Positions 9,258 through 19,860 of a stretch of DNA of 64,000 nucleotides are shown one piece after another (within the stretch, counting starts at the first letter, position 1; each line of letters starts with the position of its first letter). Source of the stretch: Holophagales bacterium (GTDB taxonomy: Bacteria > Acidobacteriota > Thermoanaerobaculia > UBA5066); the NCBI GenBank assembly GCA_016719485.1, contig JADJZB010000021.1, positions 582,093-646,092 on the forward strand, in the 5' to 3' direction. Position numbers and translations under genes: made by a program. The notes under the pieces are model-generated. The model did no database searches. It saw nothing but the letters and a program-made list of their open reading frames with translations, and had not been told where the DNA came from.

Positions 9258-9495
9258 GCGGCTCCTCCAGGACGTCGAGGAGCGCCGCGGCGTCGTCCAG
9301 GTCGACGCCGGGCCGGAGCCCCTTGCCGCCGAAGGTCGTCAGGCGCACCGGTGAGGCCCTCTTGGGTGTGCGCTTGCCGGCGAGGGACTCCCGGAGCGCG
9401 TCTTCGACGACGCGGGTCAGGGTCCTCCCCGTCTCGAGGGCGTGGCGGCGAGCCTGGTCCAGCAGGGGGTCCGGGAGGTGGATCGTCGTCCGCAT
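9238..9495 (-). CDS. Ribbon-helix-helix VapB-type antitoxin
   Basis: An 85-residue protein with an N-terminal ribbon-helix-helix: strand MRTTIHLPDPLLDQARR, then helices HALETGRTLTRVVEDALRE. The C-terminal tail (VDLDDAAALLDVLEE) is acidic and likely binds the toxin. ATG at 9495 lies 46 bases beyond the dnaE2 stop at 9541, so the pair could be transcribed by read-through from dnaE2 or from its own AT-rich upstream stretch (about 9500-9525). Confidence 0.85.
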   Translation of the reverse strand: MRTTIHLPDPLLDQARRHALETGRTLTRVVEDALRESLAGKRTPKRASPVRLTTFGGKGLRPGVDLDDAAALLDVLEEPRAPVRR

Positions 9496-9538
9496 GCATC
9501 AAAGCATATCAGGTTGGCATCGTGATGCCTTCTGGCCC

Positions 9539-12500
9539 TCACCGGAAGTCGTGGCTCGGCGGGGTGCTCTCGCGGTGGTGCGGGTACGGCGGCGAGACGG
9601 GCTTCCTGAGCTCCGGGATCGGCTCCTCGAGGCTCATCCGCTCGAAGCGCTCCGCGCGGATCGAGAGGGTGCCGTCCTTCTTCTGGAGGCGCCCCTCGAC
9701 GACGAGGGCGGGGGAGCCGACGACGAGGGCGCGGTTCTCCTTGAAGAGGTCGGGGCGGAGGATCGCCTGGCACATCCCGGTCTCGTCCTCGAGGGAGAGG
9801 AAGACGAAGCCCTTCGCGGTGCCGGGGCGCTGACGGACGACGATGACGCCGGCGGTCTTCACCATCGACCCGTCGGGGGCCTTCGCGAGGTCGGCGGCGG
9901 AGAGGATGCCGTCCTTCTTCAGCTGCGCGCGGAAGTGGGCGATGAGGTGCGGGCCGGCCGTGATCTCGGTCGTCTGGTAGTCGGAGACGGTCTCCTCGAA
10001 GCGGCTCATCTCGGGGAGGGGTGAGGCGACGTCGTCCTCGAGCGTGTCGTAGAGGGGTCCCATGTCGCGGGCCGCGGCGGCGGCCTGCCAGAGGGCGGTG
10101 CGGCGCGAGAGGCCGCTCTCGCCGGTCGCTGCGTCGGGGAGCGTCGCGAAGGCGCCCGCGTGGGCGAGGGCGGAGAGCTCGTCTTCACGGAGGCTTGCGC
10201 GGCGGGCGAGGTCCTTGACACCGGCGAAGGGCGCGCGAGCCGCCTCGCGCTCGATGGCGTCGGCGGTCGAGGCCCTGAGGCCGCGCACGTAGCGCAGGCC
10301 GAGGCGAACCGCGAGCGACGGCGTGACGACGGCTGCCGCGGGGCGCGGGAGGTGCTTCGGCCACGGACCGCGGAGGCGCTCGACGCGGCAGAGGCGGCCG
10401 GAGCGGGTCACGTCGATCGGCAGCACATCGGTCCCGTGGTGCTGGGCGTCCTTCACGAGCGTCGCCGGGTGGTAGAAGCCCATCGGCCAGGCGTTGAGGA
10501 GGCCCGCGAGGAACGCCGCGGGATGGTGGACCTTCAGCCAGCCGCTCGCCCAGGCGATGAGGGCGAAGCTCGCCGCGTGCGACTCGGGGAAGCCGTAGAG
10601 CGCGAACGACGTGATGGAGCGGACGATCTGCTCCTGCGCCTCGCCGGTGATGCCGCGCTCGGTCATCCCGGAGCGCAGGCGCGTCTCGATGACGGCCATC
10701 CGCTCGCTCGAGCGCTTGAACCCCATCGCGCGGCGGAGCTCTTCGGCTTCTCCGCCCGTGAAGCCGGCCGCGACCATGGCGATCTTCAGGAGCTGCTCCT
10801 GGAAGAGCGGGACGCCGAGCGTCCGCTTGAGGATCGGCTCGAGGGAGGGGTGCGGGTACTCGACCGGGATGCGCCCCTGCCGCCGGTCGAAGAAGGGGTG
10901 GACCATGCCGCCCTGGATGGGCCCGGGCCGGATGATCGCGACCTGGATGACGATGTCGTAGAAGCAGCGCGGGGCGTTTCGTGGGAGCGAGGCCATCTGC
11001 GCGCGGCTCTCCACCTGGAAGAGCCCCACCGTGTCGGCCTTGTTCAGGATCTCGTAGACGGCCGGGTCGTCGTGCGGGAGGTGCGCGAGGTCGACGTGGA
11101 CCCCTTCGGCCGAGCGGATCGTCGGGACCATCTCGGCGATGGCGCCGAGCATCCCGAGGCCGAGGAGGTCGATCTTGATGATGCCGAGGTCGGCGCAGTC
11201 GTCCTTGTCCCACTGGATGACGACGCGCCCCGGCATCGCGGCGGGCTCGAGCGGGACGACCTCGTCGAGCCGCCCCCCCGCGACGACCATCCCGCCCGAG
11301 TGCTGGCCGAGGTGGCGCGGGAGGTTCTGGATGCGGCGGAAGAGGGAACCGAAGTGCCGGAGGCGGACGTCGTCCGGATCGAAGCCGGCGGCGCGCATCT
11401 CGTCGGCCATCTTTTCGGGCAGGGCCGGGGGACCCGCCGTCCCCTCGGCGAAGGCGGCGGCCCGGGCCGCGGCCGCCTCCTTCGGGTCGCCGTCGCCCGC
11501 CTCCCGCGCGGTGAGCGATCCGGCCGCGTCGCGGTACTCGCCGAAGCTCCAGGTCGCGAGCCTCTTCGCCAGCGTGTCGACCTGCTCGGTCGAGAAGCCG
11601 AGGGCCTTCGCCGTCTCGCGCGCGGCGGAGCGGTCGCGGTAGGTGATCGTGTTCGCCGTCATCGCCGCGCCGTGGACGCCGTACGTCGCGTAGACGTGCT
11701 GGATCACCTTCTCCCGCGCGTCGCCCGAGGGGAGGTCGAGGTCGATGTCGGGCCACTCGCCCCGCTCCTCGGAGAGGAAGCGCTCGAAAAGGAGCTCCAT
11801 CTTCACGGGGTCGACGGCGGTGATGGAAAGGGCGTAGCAGACGGCGCTGTTGGCGGCCGAGCCGCGCCCCTGGACGAGGACGTTCTCGCGCCGGCAGAAC
11901 TCGACGATGTCGTGGACGACGAGGAAGTAACCGGCGAGGTCGAGCTTCTCGATCAGGTCGAGCTCGCGCTTGAGCTGGTCCTGCGCCCTCGCGGTGAGCG
12001 GCTGGAAACGGCCGCGCGCCCCTTCCCACGTCTTCTGCCTCAGCCACGAGGAGGGCGTCTCGCCCGCGGGGAGCTTCGCGTCGGGGAAGCGGTAGCCGAG
12101 GTCGGCGAGCGTGAAGGCGAGGCGGTCGGCGAGGTCGGCGGCGCCTCCGACGGCGGCGGGGAGGTCGGCGAAGAGGGCGGCCATCTCCTCCGGCCCCTTT
12201 CAGGTGCCGCTCGGAGCCCGCCTCGAGGAGGCGGTTGGCCGCGTCGACCGTGGTGTGGTGGCGGATGCAGGTGAGGACGTCGAAGAGGTCCTTGTCGCGG
12301 CGGCGGGCGTAGCGGGTTCCGTTCGTGGCGACGAGAGGGAGGCGCTGTGCGCGGGCGAGGTCGAGGAGGACGGCGTTGCGGGCCTCCTCGTCGCGGACGC
12401 GGTGCCGCTGGATCTCGACGTGGAGGCGTCCCGGGAAGATCGCCGCGAGGCGCGAGAGGAGCTTGGCCGCGGCGTCGGCCCCGACCCGCTCGAGCGCGCG

Positions 12501-13058
12501 GAGGACCGGCCCCTCGAGGCCGCCCGAGAGGACGTGGAGCCCCTCGGCGTGCGCGGCGACGTCGGCCCACGAGGCCGCGGCCTGCCCCTTCGGCTTGCCG
12601 AGCGCGGCGGCCGTCAGGAGGCGGCAGAGGTTCCGGTAACCGGACTGGCTCCCGGCGAGGAGGGTGACGCGCGCTGGAGGAAGTCCGGGCGGAGGGGGCG
12701 GCGGGACGAGGCCGAGAGGGCCGTGCAGGTCGCGCGGGAGGGCCGACTCGTCGAGGACGACCTCCGCCCCGACGAGCGCCTTGATGCCGGCGGCCTTCGC
12801 CGCCTTCCAGAAGCGCGGGGCGCCGGAGACGCCGTTGCGGTCGACGAGGGCGACGGCGGGGAGCCCCAGCTCGGCGGCCCGCTCGACGAGCGTCTCCGGC
12901 TCGGAGGCTCCCTCGAGGAACGAGAAGGCCGAGGCGCACCTCAGCTCGGCCCAGCGCGCCCGGGCCGCGGCTCCCGGCTGCGCGAAGCGGCGCTTGCGCA
13001 GCTCCTCCTTCCGCGCGCCGGGGGAGACGATCTTCTTCGCGTCCCCCGGCATGAACAT
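9539..13058 (-). CDS. dnaE2: Error-prone DNA polymerase III alpha subunit DnaE2/ImuC (single frameshift)
   Basis: Reading from 13058, the frame encodes an N-terminal PHP domain (RCASAFSFLEGASEPETLVE) to GSERHLKG, then breaks near 12197. The next frame continues with the C-family polymerase core, including the catalytic motif PDIDLDLPSGDAREK, the fingers, HhH motifs (RYVRGLRASTADAIE) and a C-terminal OB fold. The break is one extra G in AAAGGGGCC: with three Gs the reading becomes LKGPEEMAALFADL, as expected. It is therefore probably a sequencing error and the gene about 1,170 codons long. DnaE2 performs translesion synthesis with ImuA/ImuB, which are not in this window. Its 3' end has been copied three times downstream (3243, 5780, 8747). 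Confidence 0.9.
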
Positions 13059-13139
13059 GTCGCGGGCGGGGGGGCGGACTTGTCCACGGGCGTAAGTTGA
13101 GCGTAAATCAGGTCTACGTCAAGCTGGATGGGTCCGAGC

Positions 13140-13159
13140 TGACCCGGGTCACGGTGACC
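13140..13159. promoter_or_regulatory. Palindromic box upstream of vgrG island 1
   Basis: TGACCCGGGTCA is a 12-bp palindrome (13140-13151), overlapped by GGTCAC-G-GTGACC. It shares the CCGGGTCAC core with the boxes upstream of the other three vgrG genes. A diverged -10 (TAGACT followed by GAACAG, near 13225) aligns with TATATTGAACAG of island 2, but no good -35 is seen, so island 1 may be expressed differently. Confidence 0.5.
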
Positions 13160-13313
13160 GGGACTCCCGTCGCGTGGATCACCCGAACGGACCGTCCACA
13201 CGGTCGGCCCGCCGGCATCCCGGGCGTAGACTGAACAGACAGTCGCGAAATGACACCCCATGGGATTCGGCCATCTCGCGGCTTTCGGGCCTCGTCGGCG
13301 AAGGGGGAGGTCA

Positions 13314-15552
13314 ATGGGCGAATACAAACACCAGGATCGAAAGCTCCGTGTGAACACTCCGCTCGGCCCGGACGAGCTGCTCCTGACCGGGTTCTGGGGG
13401 ACGGAGGAGATCTCGACGCTCTTCGGCTACCGGCTCGAGATGCTGGCGGAGAACAAGACGAAAGTGGCGTTCGACGCAATTCTCGGGCAGAAAGTGACGG
13501 TCTGTCTCGCGCTGGAGGACGGCAGCGAGACGTACCTGAACGGACTCTGCGTGAGGTTCGCCCAGGGAGGGCGGAACGAGATCTTCACCGAGTACGAGGC
13601 AGAGCTGGTGCCGGACGTCTGGAGGCTCACGCGCAGGACGGAAAGTCGGATCTTCCAGCGGATGACGGTGCCGGAGATCCTGAAGAAGGTCTTTGCCGGC
13701 TACACGGTGGACTGGCGGATCACCGGGAAGTACGAGCCGCGGGACTACTGCGTGCAGTACCGGGAGACGGACTTCAACTTCGGGGCGCGGCTGATGGAGG
13801 AGGAAGGGATCTACTTCTACTTCAGGCACTCCGACGGCGACCACGAGATGGTCGCTTCGGACGACTCCATGGACCACCCGGACCTCGCGGGGGAGAACAA
13901 GTTCATCTACGAGGAGGTCGAGGGCGGGGTGCGGGACGAGAACCGGATCTGGGCGTGGATGAAGAGGCAGGAGATCCGGCCAGGGAAGTCCCTGCTGTGG
14001 GACCGCTGCTTCGAGCTTCCGCACAAGCACCTGGAGGCCGAGGCGCTGATCATGGCGAGCGTGCCGGTAGGCAAGGAGACCCACAAGCTGAAGGTGAAGG
14101 GCGTGGACGAGATGGAGGTCTACGACTTTCCCGGGGAGTACGCGCAGCGGTTCGACGGAGTCAACAAGGGGGGCGGGGAGCAGGCGGCGGAGCTCGAGAA
14201 GATCTTTCACGACAACGAGCGGACGGTGGGGATCCGGATGGACGAAGAGACGACGTCGGCCGTGGTGATCCGGGCCAGGAGCAACGTGAAGCACCTCGTG
14301 CCGGGGTACCAGTTCACGCTGCAGAGGCACTTCAACGCGGACGGGGAGTACCTGCTGACGTCGGTGAAGCACGCGGCGACGTGCGGGGCGGGATACCGTT
14401 CCGGCGAGGAAGAGGCGCTGACGTACGAGAACGAGGCGACGTGCATCCCTGCAGCGATGCCGTACCGGCCGCGGCGGACGACGCCGAAGCCGGTGGTGCA
14501 GGGCAGCCAGTCGGCTATCGTCGTGGGGCCGAAGGGGGAGGAGATCCACACCGACAAGTACGGCCGGGTGAAGGTCCAGTTCCACTGGGACAGGGAGGGA
14601 AAGAACGACGAGGACAGCTCCTGCTGGCTCCGCGTGGGACAGCTCGCGGCGGGGCGGCGGTGGGGCGCGTCCTACTGGCCGCGGATCGGGCAGGAGGTGA
14701 TCGTCGACTTCTTCGAAGGAGACCCGGACCAGCCGATCATCGTCGGGACGGTCTACAACGCCGAGCAGATGCCGCCGTACCTGGGGCAGGGGCCCGACGG
14801 GAAGCACAAGAACGACAACAAGGTCTCGGGCTTCAAGTCGAACACGACGAAGGGGGGGCAGGGCTTCAACGAGCTGCGATTCGACGACACGAAAGACAGG
14901 GAGCAGGTCTTCCTCCACGCCGAGAAGAACATGGACACGCGGGTGAAGAGCAGCTCCATGGAAAGCGTCGGCAGCGCGAAGCACGTAACCGTGGGAGGGA
15001 AAAGGACGGCCAGAAGTCCGGCGAGTATCGCGAACGCACGTTCAAGGACAAGCACGTCACGGTCGACAACATGCTCCAGGTGCGGGCCGGTGACGCTAAG
15101 CTTCTCGCGGGGGCGGTGACGGCGCAGGGGACCTCGACCTGTACGTCGAGGGGGGCTGGAAGACGACGGTAGACGGGAGAGTGGAGCAGCACTTCAAGAA
15201 GGTCCGCCTCACTAAGGTCGATGGCGGCGTGGGCGAGGACGTCGGCGGGAAGTACGCCCTGTTCGTCGGCGATCGCCTCTCGATCGGTGCGAAGGGGAAT
15301 GCCTGCTACGCGAGCCAGAGCCAGCTCGTCATCTCCGCGCCAGCGGTGTGCATCAAGTCCTCGGCTTCGAACTTCATCACGATCGACGGCAGCGGCGTGA
15401 CCATCGTCGGGACCATGGTCAAGATCAACAGCGGGGGGTCGGCGCTGAGCGATACCGCCATGGACCCGAGCGACCCGAACGACGCGACGAAGGCCGGCCC
15501 GTTGGAGCCAGCGGCCGCCGACGACGCGAAGACGGGACAGAAATCGTGCTAG
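13314..15552 (+). CDS. vgrG: VgrG spike protein 1 (two frameshifts near 3' end)
   Basis: T6SS trimeric spike. ATG at 13314 (RBS GGGGGAGG) begins MGEYKHQDRKLRVNTPLG, identical in style to the other three copies. The gp27-like region contains YEPRDYCVQYRETDFNFGAR, and the gp5 OB fold contains TDKYGRVKVQFHWDREG and GDPDQPIIVGTVYN. Near 14998 the frame shifts inside a GGGA run, continuing as DGQKSGEYRERTFKDKHVTV. It shifts again in the G run near 15112, continuing as GDLDLYVEGGWKTTVDGR and ending KTGQKSC. Both joins match VgrG2, so indel errors are likely. The C-terminal DUF2345 beta-helix would carry the PAAR effector encoded next. Confidence 0.9.
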
Positions 15553-15652
15553 CCGGGGGAGGCGCTGCGACGGGAAAGGCGGGTGCGATGCCGGTCCGCC
15601 GGGAACGTGTGCCGCCGGTCTCGTTTCGGGGGTCACCTCGAGGGGGCGAATG

Positions 15653-16738
15653 ATGGGAAAGCCGGCCGCGCGTGATGGACCCCGTTTCTCATCCTCTCCC
15701 CTGTTCTCACGCCCGGGCCCGGGGCACCCAACGTGAGCATCGGCTTCTTTTCGGCCTGGCGTGGGCTACCGCTCGCTGCGGTGGCGGCTCCAGGCGGCCA
15801 AGGCCGTGGCCGACACTTCCATCAAGGTCGCCCAGGCGGCGACGACCGCGGCGGCCGGGACGCCCGGACTGCCGGCCGCCAAGGCTGCGGAGGAAGCGGC
15901 GAAGACCGCGGCCCTGGCGTCGATGAGCGCGACGATCAACGCGATGGCCGCGGGGGGCACCGACATCCACTTCTGCGCCACTCCGTTCCCGCTCCCGCCT
16001 CACGGACCGGGGGTCGTCATCAACGGCTCGTCGACGGTTCTGATCAACAACCTGCCCGCCTGCCGGCAGGGGGACACAATCCTCGAGGCGATCGGGCCGA
16101 CGAACAAGATCTCGATGGGATGCCTGAACGTCCAGATCGGCATGAGCGGAGGCTCGGTCTCGACCGGCCTCGGGGCCGGCGTCGACGCCCTCGCGAGCCA
16201 GTCCTCCACCCTCTCCGACAACCTGAGGCAGCTGCAGCAGGACGGCTGGAAGATCCGCTACGGAGACGCGGGGAAGGGGAGCTACGCCGACCGTGCCGCC
16301 AAGGAGATCGTCATCGACTCCAACGAAAGGGGGAACACGGAGGCGATCGTCCAGACGCTCGCCCACGAGAGCGGCCACGCCCTCTACGAGCCGGACGCCT
16401 ACGTCCCGCCCGCAGGGCTCACGAAGCAGGAGTACGTCGACCGCAACACCAACAACGCCCTGAAGGACGAGGGTGAGGCGACGATGACGAACGCGGACGT
16501 TCGTAAGGAGTTGAACGACGCGGGGGCGTCCGACATCGGCATCGCCGGCGCGCAGGGAGACAAGTACCAGGAGATCGCCGACAAGTACCCTGACCCGGCG
16601 GACAGGGACAAGGCGAGGCAGGAGATCGGGGATGCCTTCGCCGACGGCGAGCACCCGAGCACCGACCCGAGCAAGACCTACGGGGACTACTACGGACAAC
16701 CCTACTCGGACTGGTGGGACACGAACGTCGGGCCATGA
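15653..16738 (+). CDS. T6SS PAAR-domain effector with C-terminal zincin domain (frameshifted N terminus)
   Basis: Frame 15761-16738 encodes a PAAR spike-tip region (FCATPFPLPPHGPGVVINGS, TVLINNLPACRQGDTILEAI) followed by a toxin domain with a zinc-protease motif H202-E-S-G-H206 (numbering from 15761) in VQTLAHESGHALY. PAAR proteins of this type start MGKPAARV-DPVSHPLP-PVLTPGPG-PNVSIGF-AWRG; all these pieces are present from ATG 15653 but in three frames, with joins near 15671, 15705 and 15792. The gene was therefore probably intact. An alternative start is GTG 15761. It sits on VgrG1 and would cleave a protein in the target cell. The gene at 16825 is the candidate immunity gene. Confidence 0.78.
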
Positions 16739-16824
16739 TGTGGCCCGGGACGATCCGGTGGCTGGTGGCCGGGTTCTCCTCGCGGCGTGCGCCGGAGGGA
16801 GGCCTGGAGGAAGAGAGGGGACCG

Positions 16825-17268
16825 ATGGCAACGGAGGCAGAACTCTTCGATGCGCTCGAGGCGCTCGCCGCTTCGCGCCCTTTCCGTGTGGACGACGTGT
16901 CGAGGAAGACAGGGCTGGCCCTGGCGCCCGACAAGGACGGGACGGACGAGATCTTCGCCGTCCACCGGGGCCGGAACCCGGCCGGGCCACTGTTCGTCGA
17001 AGCCGAGCTCCGTACGCCCGGACCGGGAGCGACCGCGCCCGACGGCATCCTGATCCTGACCCTGAACCGAGCGGTCGCGGTCACCGCGCGAAACGCCACC
17101 TCGCGTTTCGGGTCCGAGCAAGACCTCATCGTCCCGACCCCCCGACAACCCGCCGATACTCCCGTCTACGCCGTCTATCGCAGGCCGTGGGGCGACCTCC
17201 GGCTCGGATTCGAGCGTGGCGGCCGCAGGCTCCTGGTCAAGGTCGTCCTCGACGCCACTGGGCGCTGA
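16825..17268 (+). CDS. Candidate immunity protein of the PAAR-zincin effector
   Basis: A 147-residue soluble protein of no recognised family. ATG 16825 with AGAGAGGGG upstream was preferred over the longer in-frame start at 16714, whose N terminus overlaps the effector. No signal peptide or membrane segment is visible, so it would act in the cytoplasm. It follows the effector by 86 bases and is the last gene before the next vgrG promoter. The immunity role is deduced only from this position and should be treated as a hypothesis. Segments such as GRNPAGPLFVEAELRTPGPG and RRPWGDLRLGFERGGRRLL suggest a beta-rich small fold. Confidence 0.5.
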   Translation: MATEAELFDALEALAASRPFRVDDVSRKTGLALAPDKDGTDEIFAVHRGRNPAGPLFVEAELRTPGPGATAPDGILILTLNRAVAVTARNATSRFGSEQDLIVPTPRQPADTPVYAVYRRPWGDLRLGFERGGRRLLVKVVLDATGR

Positions 17269-17290
17269 TCGGCTCACGCCTCCAGACCTG

Positions 17291-17360
17291 GTGAGCCGGG
17301 TCACGTGGATGTGGGTCGGGCCCCGGGTCTTTGACCCGCGTCCGTCCGAGGCCCTATATT
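17291..17360 (+). promoter_or_regulatory. vgrG island 2 promoter with upstream box
   Basis: Box GTGAGCCGGGTCAC (17291-17304), then -35 TTGACC (17331-17336), an 18-bp spacer and -10 TATATT (17355-17360). The same arrangement occurs before vgrG3 and vgrG4 with identical hexamers and spacer length, and the spacer itself is conserved (CGTCCGTC). This strongly suggests common sigma-70-type control with a shared regulator. Confidence 0.75.
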
Positions 17361-17422
17361 GAACAGGTTCACCAGAGCAGGTCAGGCCGTCGGTCCGGGG
17401 CTCCGGCACAGGGGGACTCTCC

Positions 17423-19665
17423 ATGGGCGAATACAAGCACCAGGATCGGAAGCTCCGCGTGAAGACGCCGCTCGACGCGGACGACCTGCTCCTGACCGGG
17501 TTCTGGGGAACGGAGGCGATCTCGACGCTTTTCGGCTACCGGCTCGAGATGCTGGCGGAGAACAAGACCAAGGTGCCGTTCGACGCGATCCTGGGGCAGA
17601 AGGTGACGGTCTACCTCGCGCTGGAGGACGGCAGCGAGACGTACCTGAACGGCTGTGCGTGCGGTTCGCCCAGGGGGGGCAGAACGAGCTCTTCACCGAG
17701 TACGAGGCCGGGCTCGTGCCCGACGTCTGGAGGCTGACGCGCAAGGCGCAGAGCCGGATCTTCCAGCGGATGACGGTGGTGGACATCCTGAGGAAGGTCT
17801 TCGACGGCTACACGGTGGACTGGCGCACGAGAGCGAAGTACGAGCCGCGGGACTACTGCGTGCAGTACCGCGAGACGGACTTCAACTTCGGGGCGCGGCT
17901 GATGGAAGAGGAAGGGATCTACTTCTTCTTCGAGCACTCCGACGGCGATCACAGGATGATCGTGACGGACGATCCTTCCGACCATCCGGACCTCAAGGGC
18001 GTGAACAAGTTCATCTACGAGGACGTCGAGGGCGGGTTCGGGACGAGAACCGGATCTGGGCGTGGATGAAGGAGCAGGAGATCCGGTCGGGGAAGTCGGT
18101 CCTGTGGGACCACACCTTCGAGATCGCCCACCAGAACCTGGCCGCCGAGGCGCTGATCATGGCGAGCGTGCCGGTGGGCAAGGAGACGCACAAGCTGAAG
18201 GTGAAAAACGTGGACAAGATGGAGGTCTACGATTTTCCCGGAGAGTTTGCACAGCGTTTCGACGGGATCAACAAGGGGGGCGGGGAGCAAGCGTCGGAGC
18301 TCGAGAAAGTCTTCCAGGACAACAAGCGAACGGTCGGGCTCCGGATGGACGAGGAGACGACGCCGGCGGTGGTGATCCGGGCCAGGAGCAACGTGAAGCA
18401 CCTTGTGCCGGGATACAAGTTCACCCTGCAGCGGCACTTCAATGCGGACGGGAAGTACCTGCTGACGTCGGTGAAGCACGCGGCGACGTGCGGGGCGGGG
18501 TACCGTTCCGGGGAGGAAGCGGCGCTGACGTACGAAAACGAGGCGACGTGCATCCCGTCGGCGATGCCGTACCGGCCGCGGCGGACGACGCCGAAACCGG
18601 TGGTCCAGGGCAGCCAGACGGCGGTCGTCGTGGGGCCGCAAGGAGAGGAGATCTTCACCGACAAGTACGGGCGGGTGAAGGTGCAGTTCCACTGGGACCG
18701 CGACGGAAAGTACAACGAAGAAAGCTCCACGTGGCTCCGGGTGGGCCAGCTCGCAGCAGGACGGAGATGGGGAGCATCCCACTGGCCGCGGATCGGGCAG
18801 GAGGTGATCGTCGACTTCCTGGAGGGCGACCCGGACCAGCCGATCATCGTGGGGACGGTCTACAACTCCAACCAGATGCCCCCGTATCTGGGGCAGGGGC
18901 CGGACGGCAAGCACAAGAACGACAACAAAGTCTCTGGCTTCAAGTCGAACACGACGATGGGGGGGCAGGGATTCAACGAGCTCCGCTTCGACGACTCGAA
19001 AGACAAGGAACAGGTCTTCATTCACGCCGAGAAGGACCTGGACGTCCGCGTGAAGAACGACATGCGGGAGAGGATCCTCAACGACCGCCACCTCGTCATC
19101 GGCGGCGAGCAGAACGGGAGCAAGCGCGGCGACTACAAGGAGAAGGTCTTCAGGGACCGCTTCATCCTGGTGAAGCGTCACCACGAGGAGAAGATCGGCG
19201 GCGACATGAAGCTCCTCGTCGGGGAGGGGGACGAGGGGAACGGGAACCTCGATACGGTCATCAAAGGGAACCGGACGACGACGATCGACGGAAACGAGGA
19301 CCTTCACGTCAAGTCGGGCGCGAAGACCAAGGTCGACGGCGGCTTGTCGATGACCGTCGGAGGGAAGACCCAGGAAAAGACCGGGACGGACTGGGCTCAC
19401 GAGGCCGGCCAGGAGATCCACCTCAAGGCCGGGATGAAGGTCGTCATCGAGGCCGGTGCAGCTCACGCTCAAGGGGCCTGGTGGGTTCGTGGACATCAAC
19501 CCGGCGGGGGTGACGATCCAGGGCACCATGGTCCTCATCAACAGCGGCGGCTCTGCGGGAAGCGGAAGTGGTTCGAGTCCCGCTGCGCCCAGCGATGCCT
19601 CGAAGGCCAACCCGCCGGACCCGGCGGAAGCCGACGACGCCAAGACCGGGCAGAAGTCGAGCTGA
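17423..19665 (+). CDS. vgrG: VgrG spike protein 2 (three frameshifts, no cargo)
   Basis: Starts MGEYKHQDRKLRVKTPLDAD at 17423. The frame breaks near 17655 (GGC where the other copies have GGGC), near 18040 (GGG for GGGG) and near 19455; between breaks it follows the other VgrGs closely (YEPRDYCVQYRETDF; GEEIFTDKYGRVKVQFHWDR; NELRFDDSKDKEQVFIHAEK). Its C-terminal beta-helix ends GFVDINPAGVTIQGTMVLIN and KTGQKSS, sharing the ADDAKTGQKS tail with VgrG1. Only 196 bases separate its stop from vgrG3, and no effector gene follows. Either it loads an effector encoded elsewhere or its cargo was lost by recombination between repeats. The indels are probably sequencing errors. Confidence 0.88.
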
Positions 19666-19726
19666 CGCCGGGAACGTCGCCGACCTGTTGCCGCACCGGA
19701 TCGCCCTGATGAGCGAGGGAGACTCG

Positions 19727-19798
19727 GTGAGCCGGGTCACGCCCCTGTCCGTCTGGGACACTCCGCCTTTGACCCACGTCCGTCGCTGACCCTATATT
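19727..19798 (+). promoter_or_regulatory. vgrG island 3 promoter with upstream box
   Basis: Box GTGAGCCGGGTCAC (19727-19740), -35 TTGACC (19769-19774), 18-bp spacer, -10 TATATT (19793-19798), about 60 bases before the vgrG3 start at 19861. The sequence is a near copy of the promoters of islands 2 and 4. Confidence 0.75.
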
Positions 19799-19860
19799 GA
19801 TCTCGCGTAAATGGATTGAACAGGTTGGCGGTCCGGGTCTCCGGCACAGGGGGAATCTCG

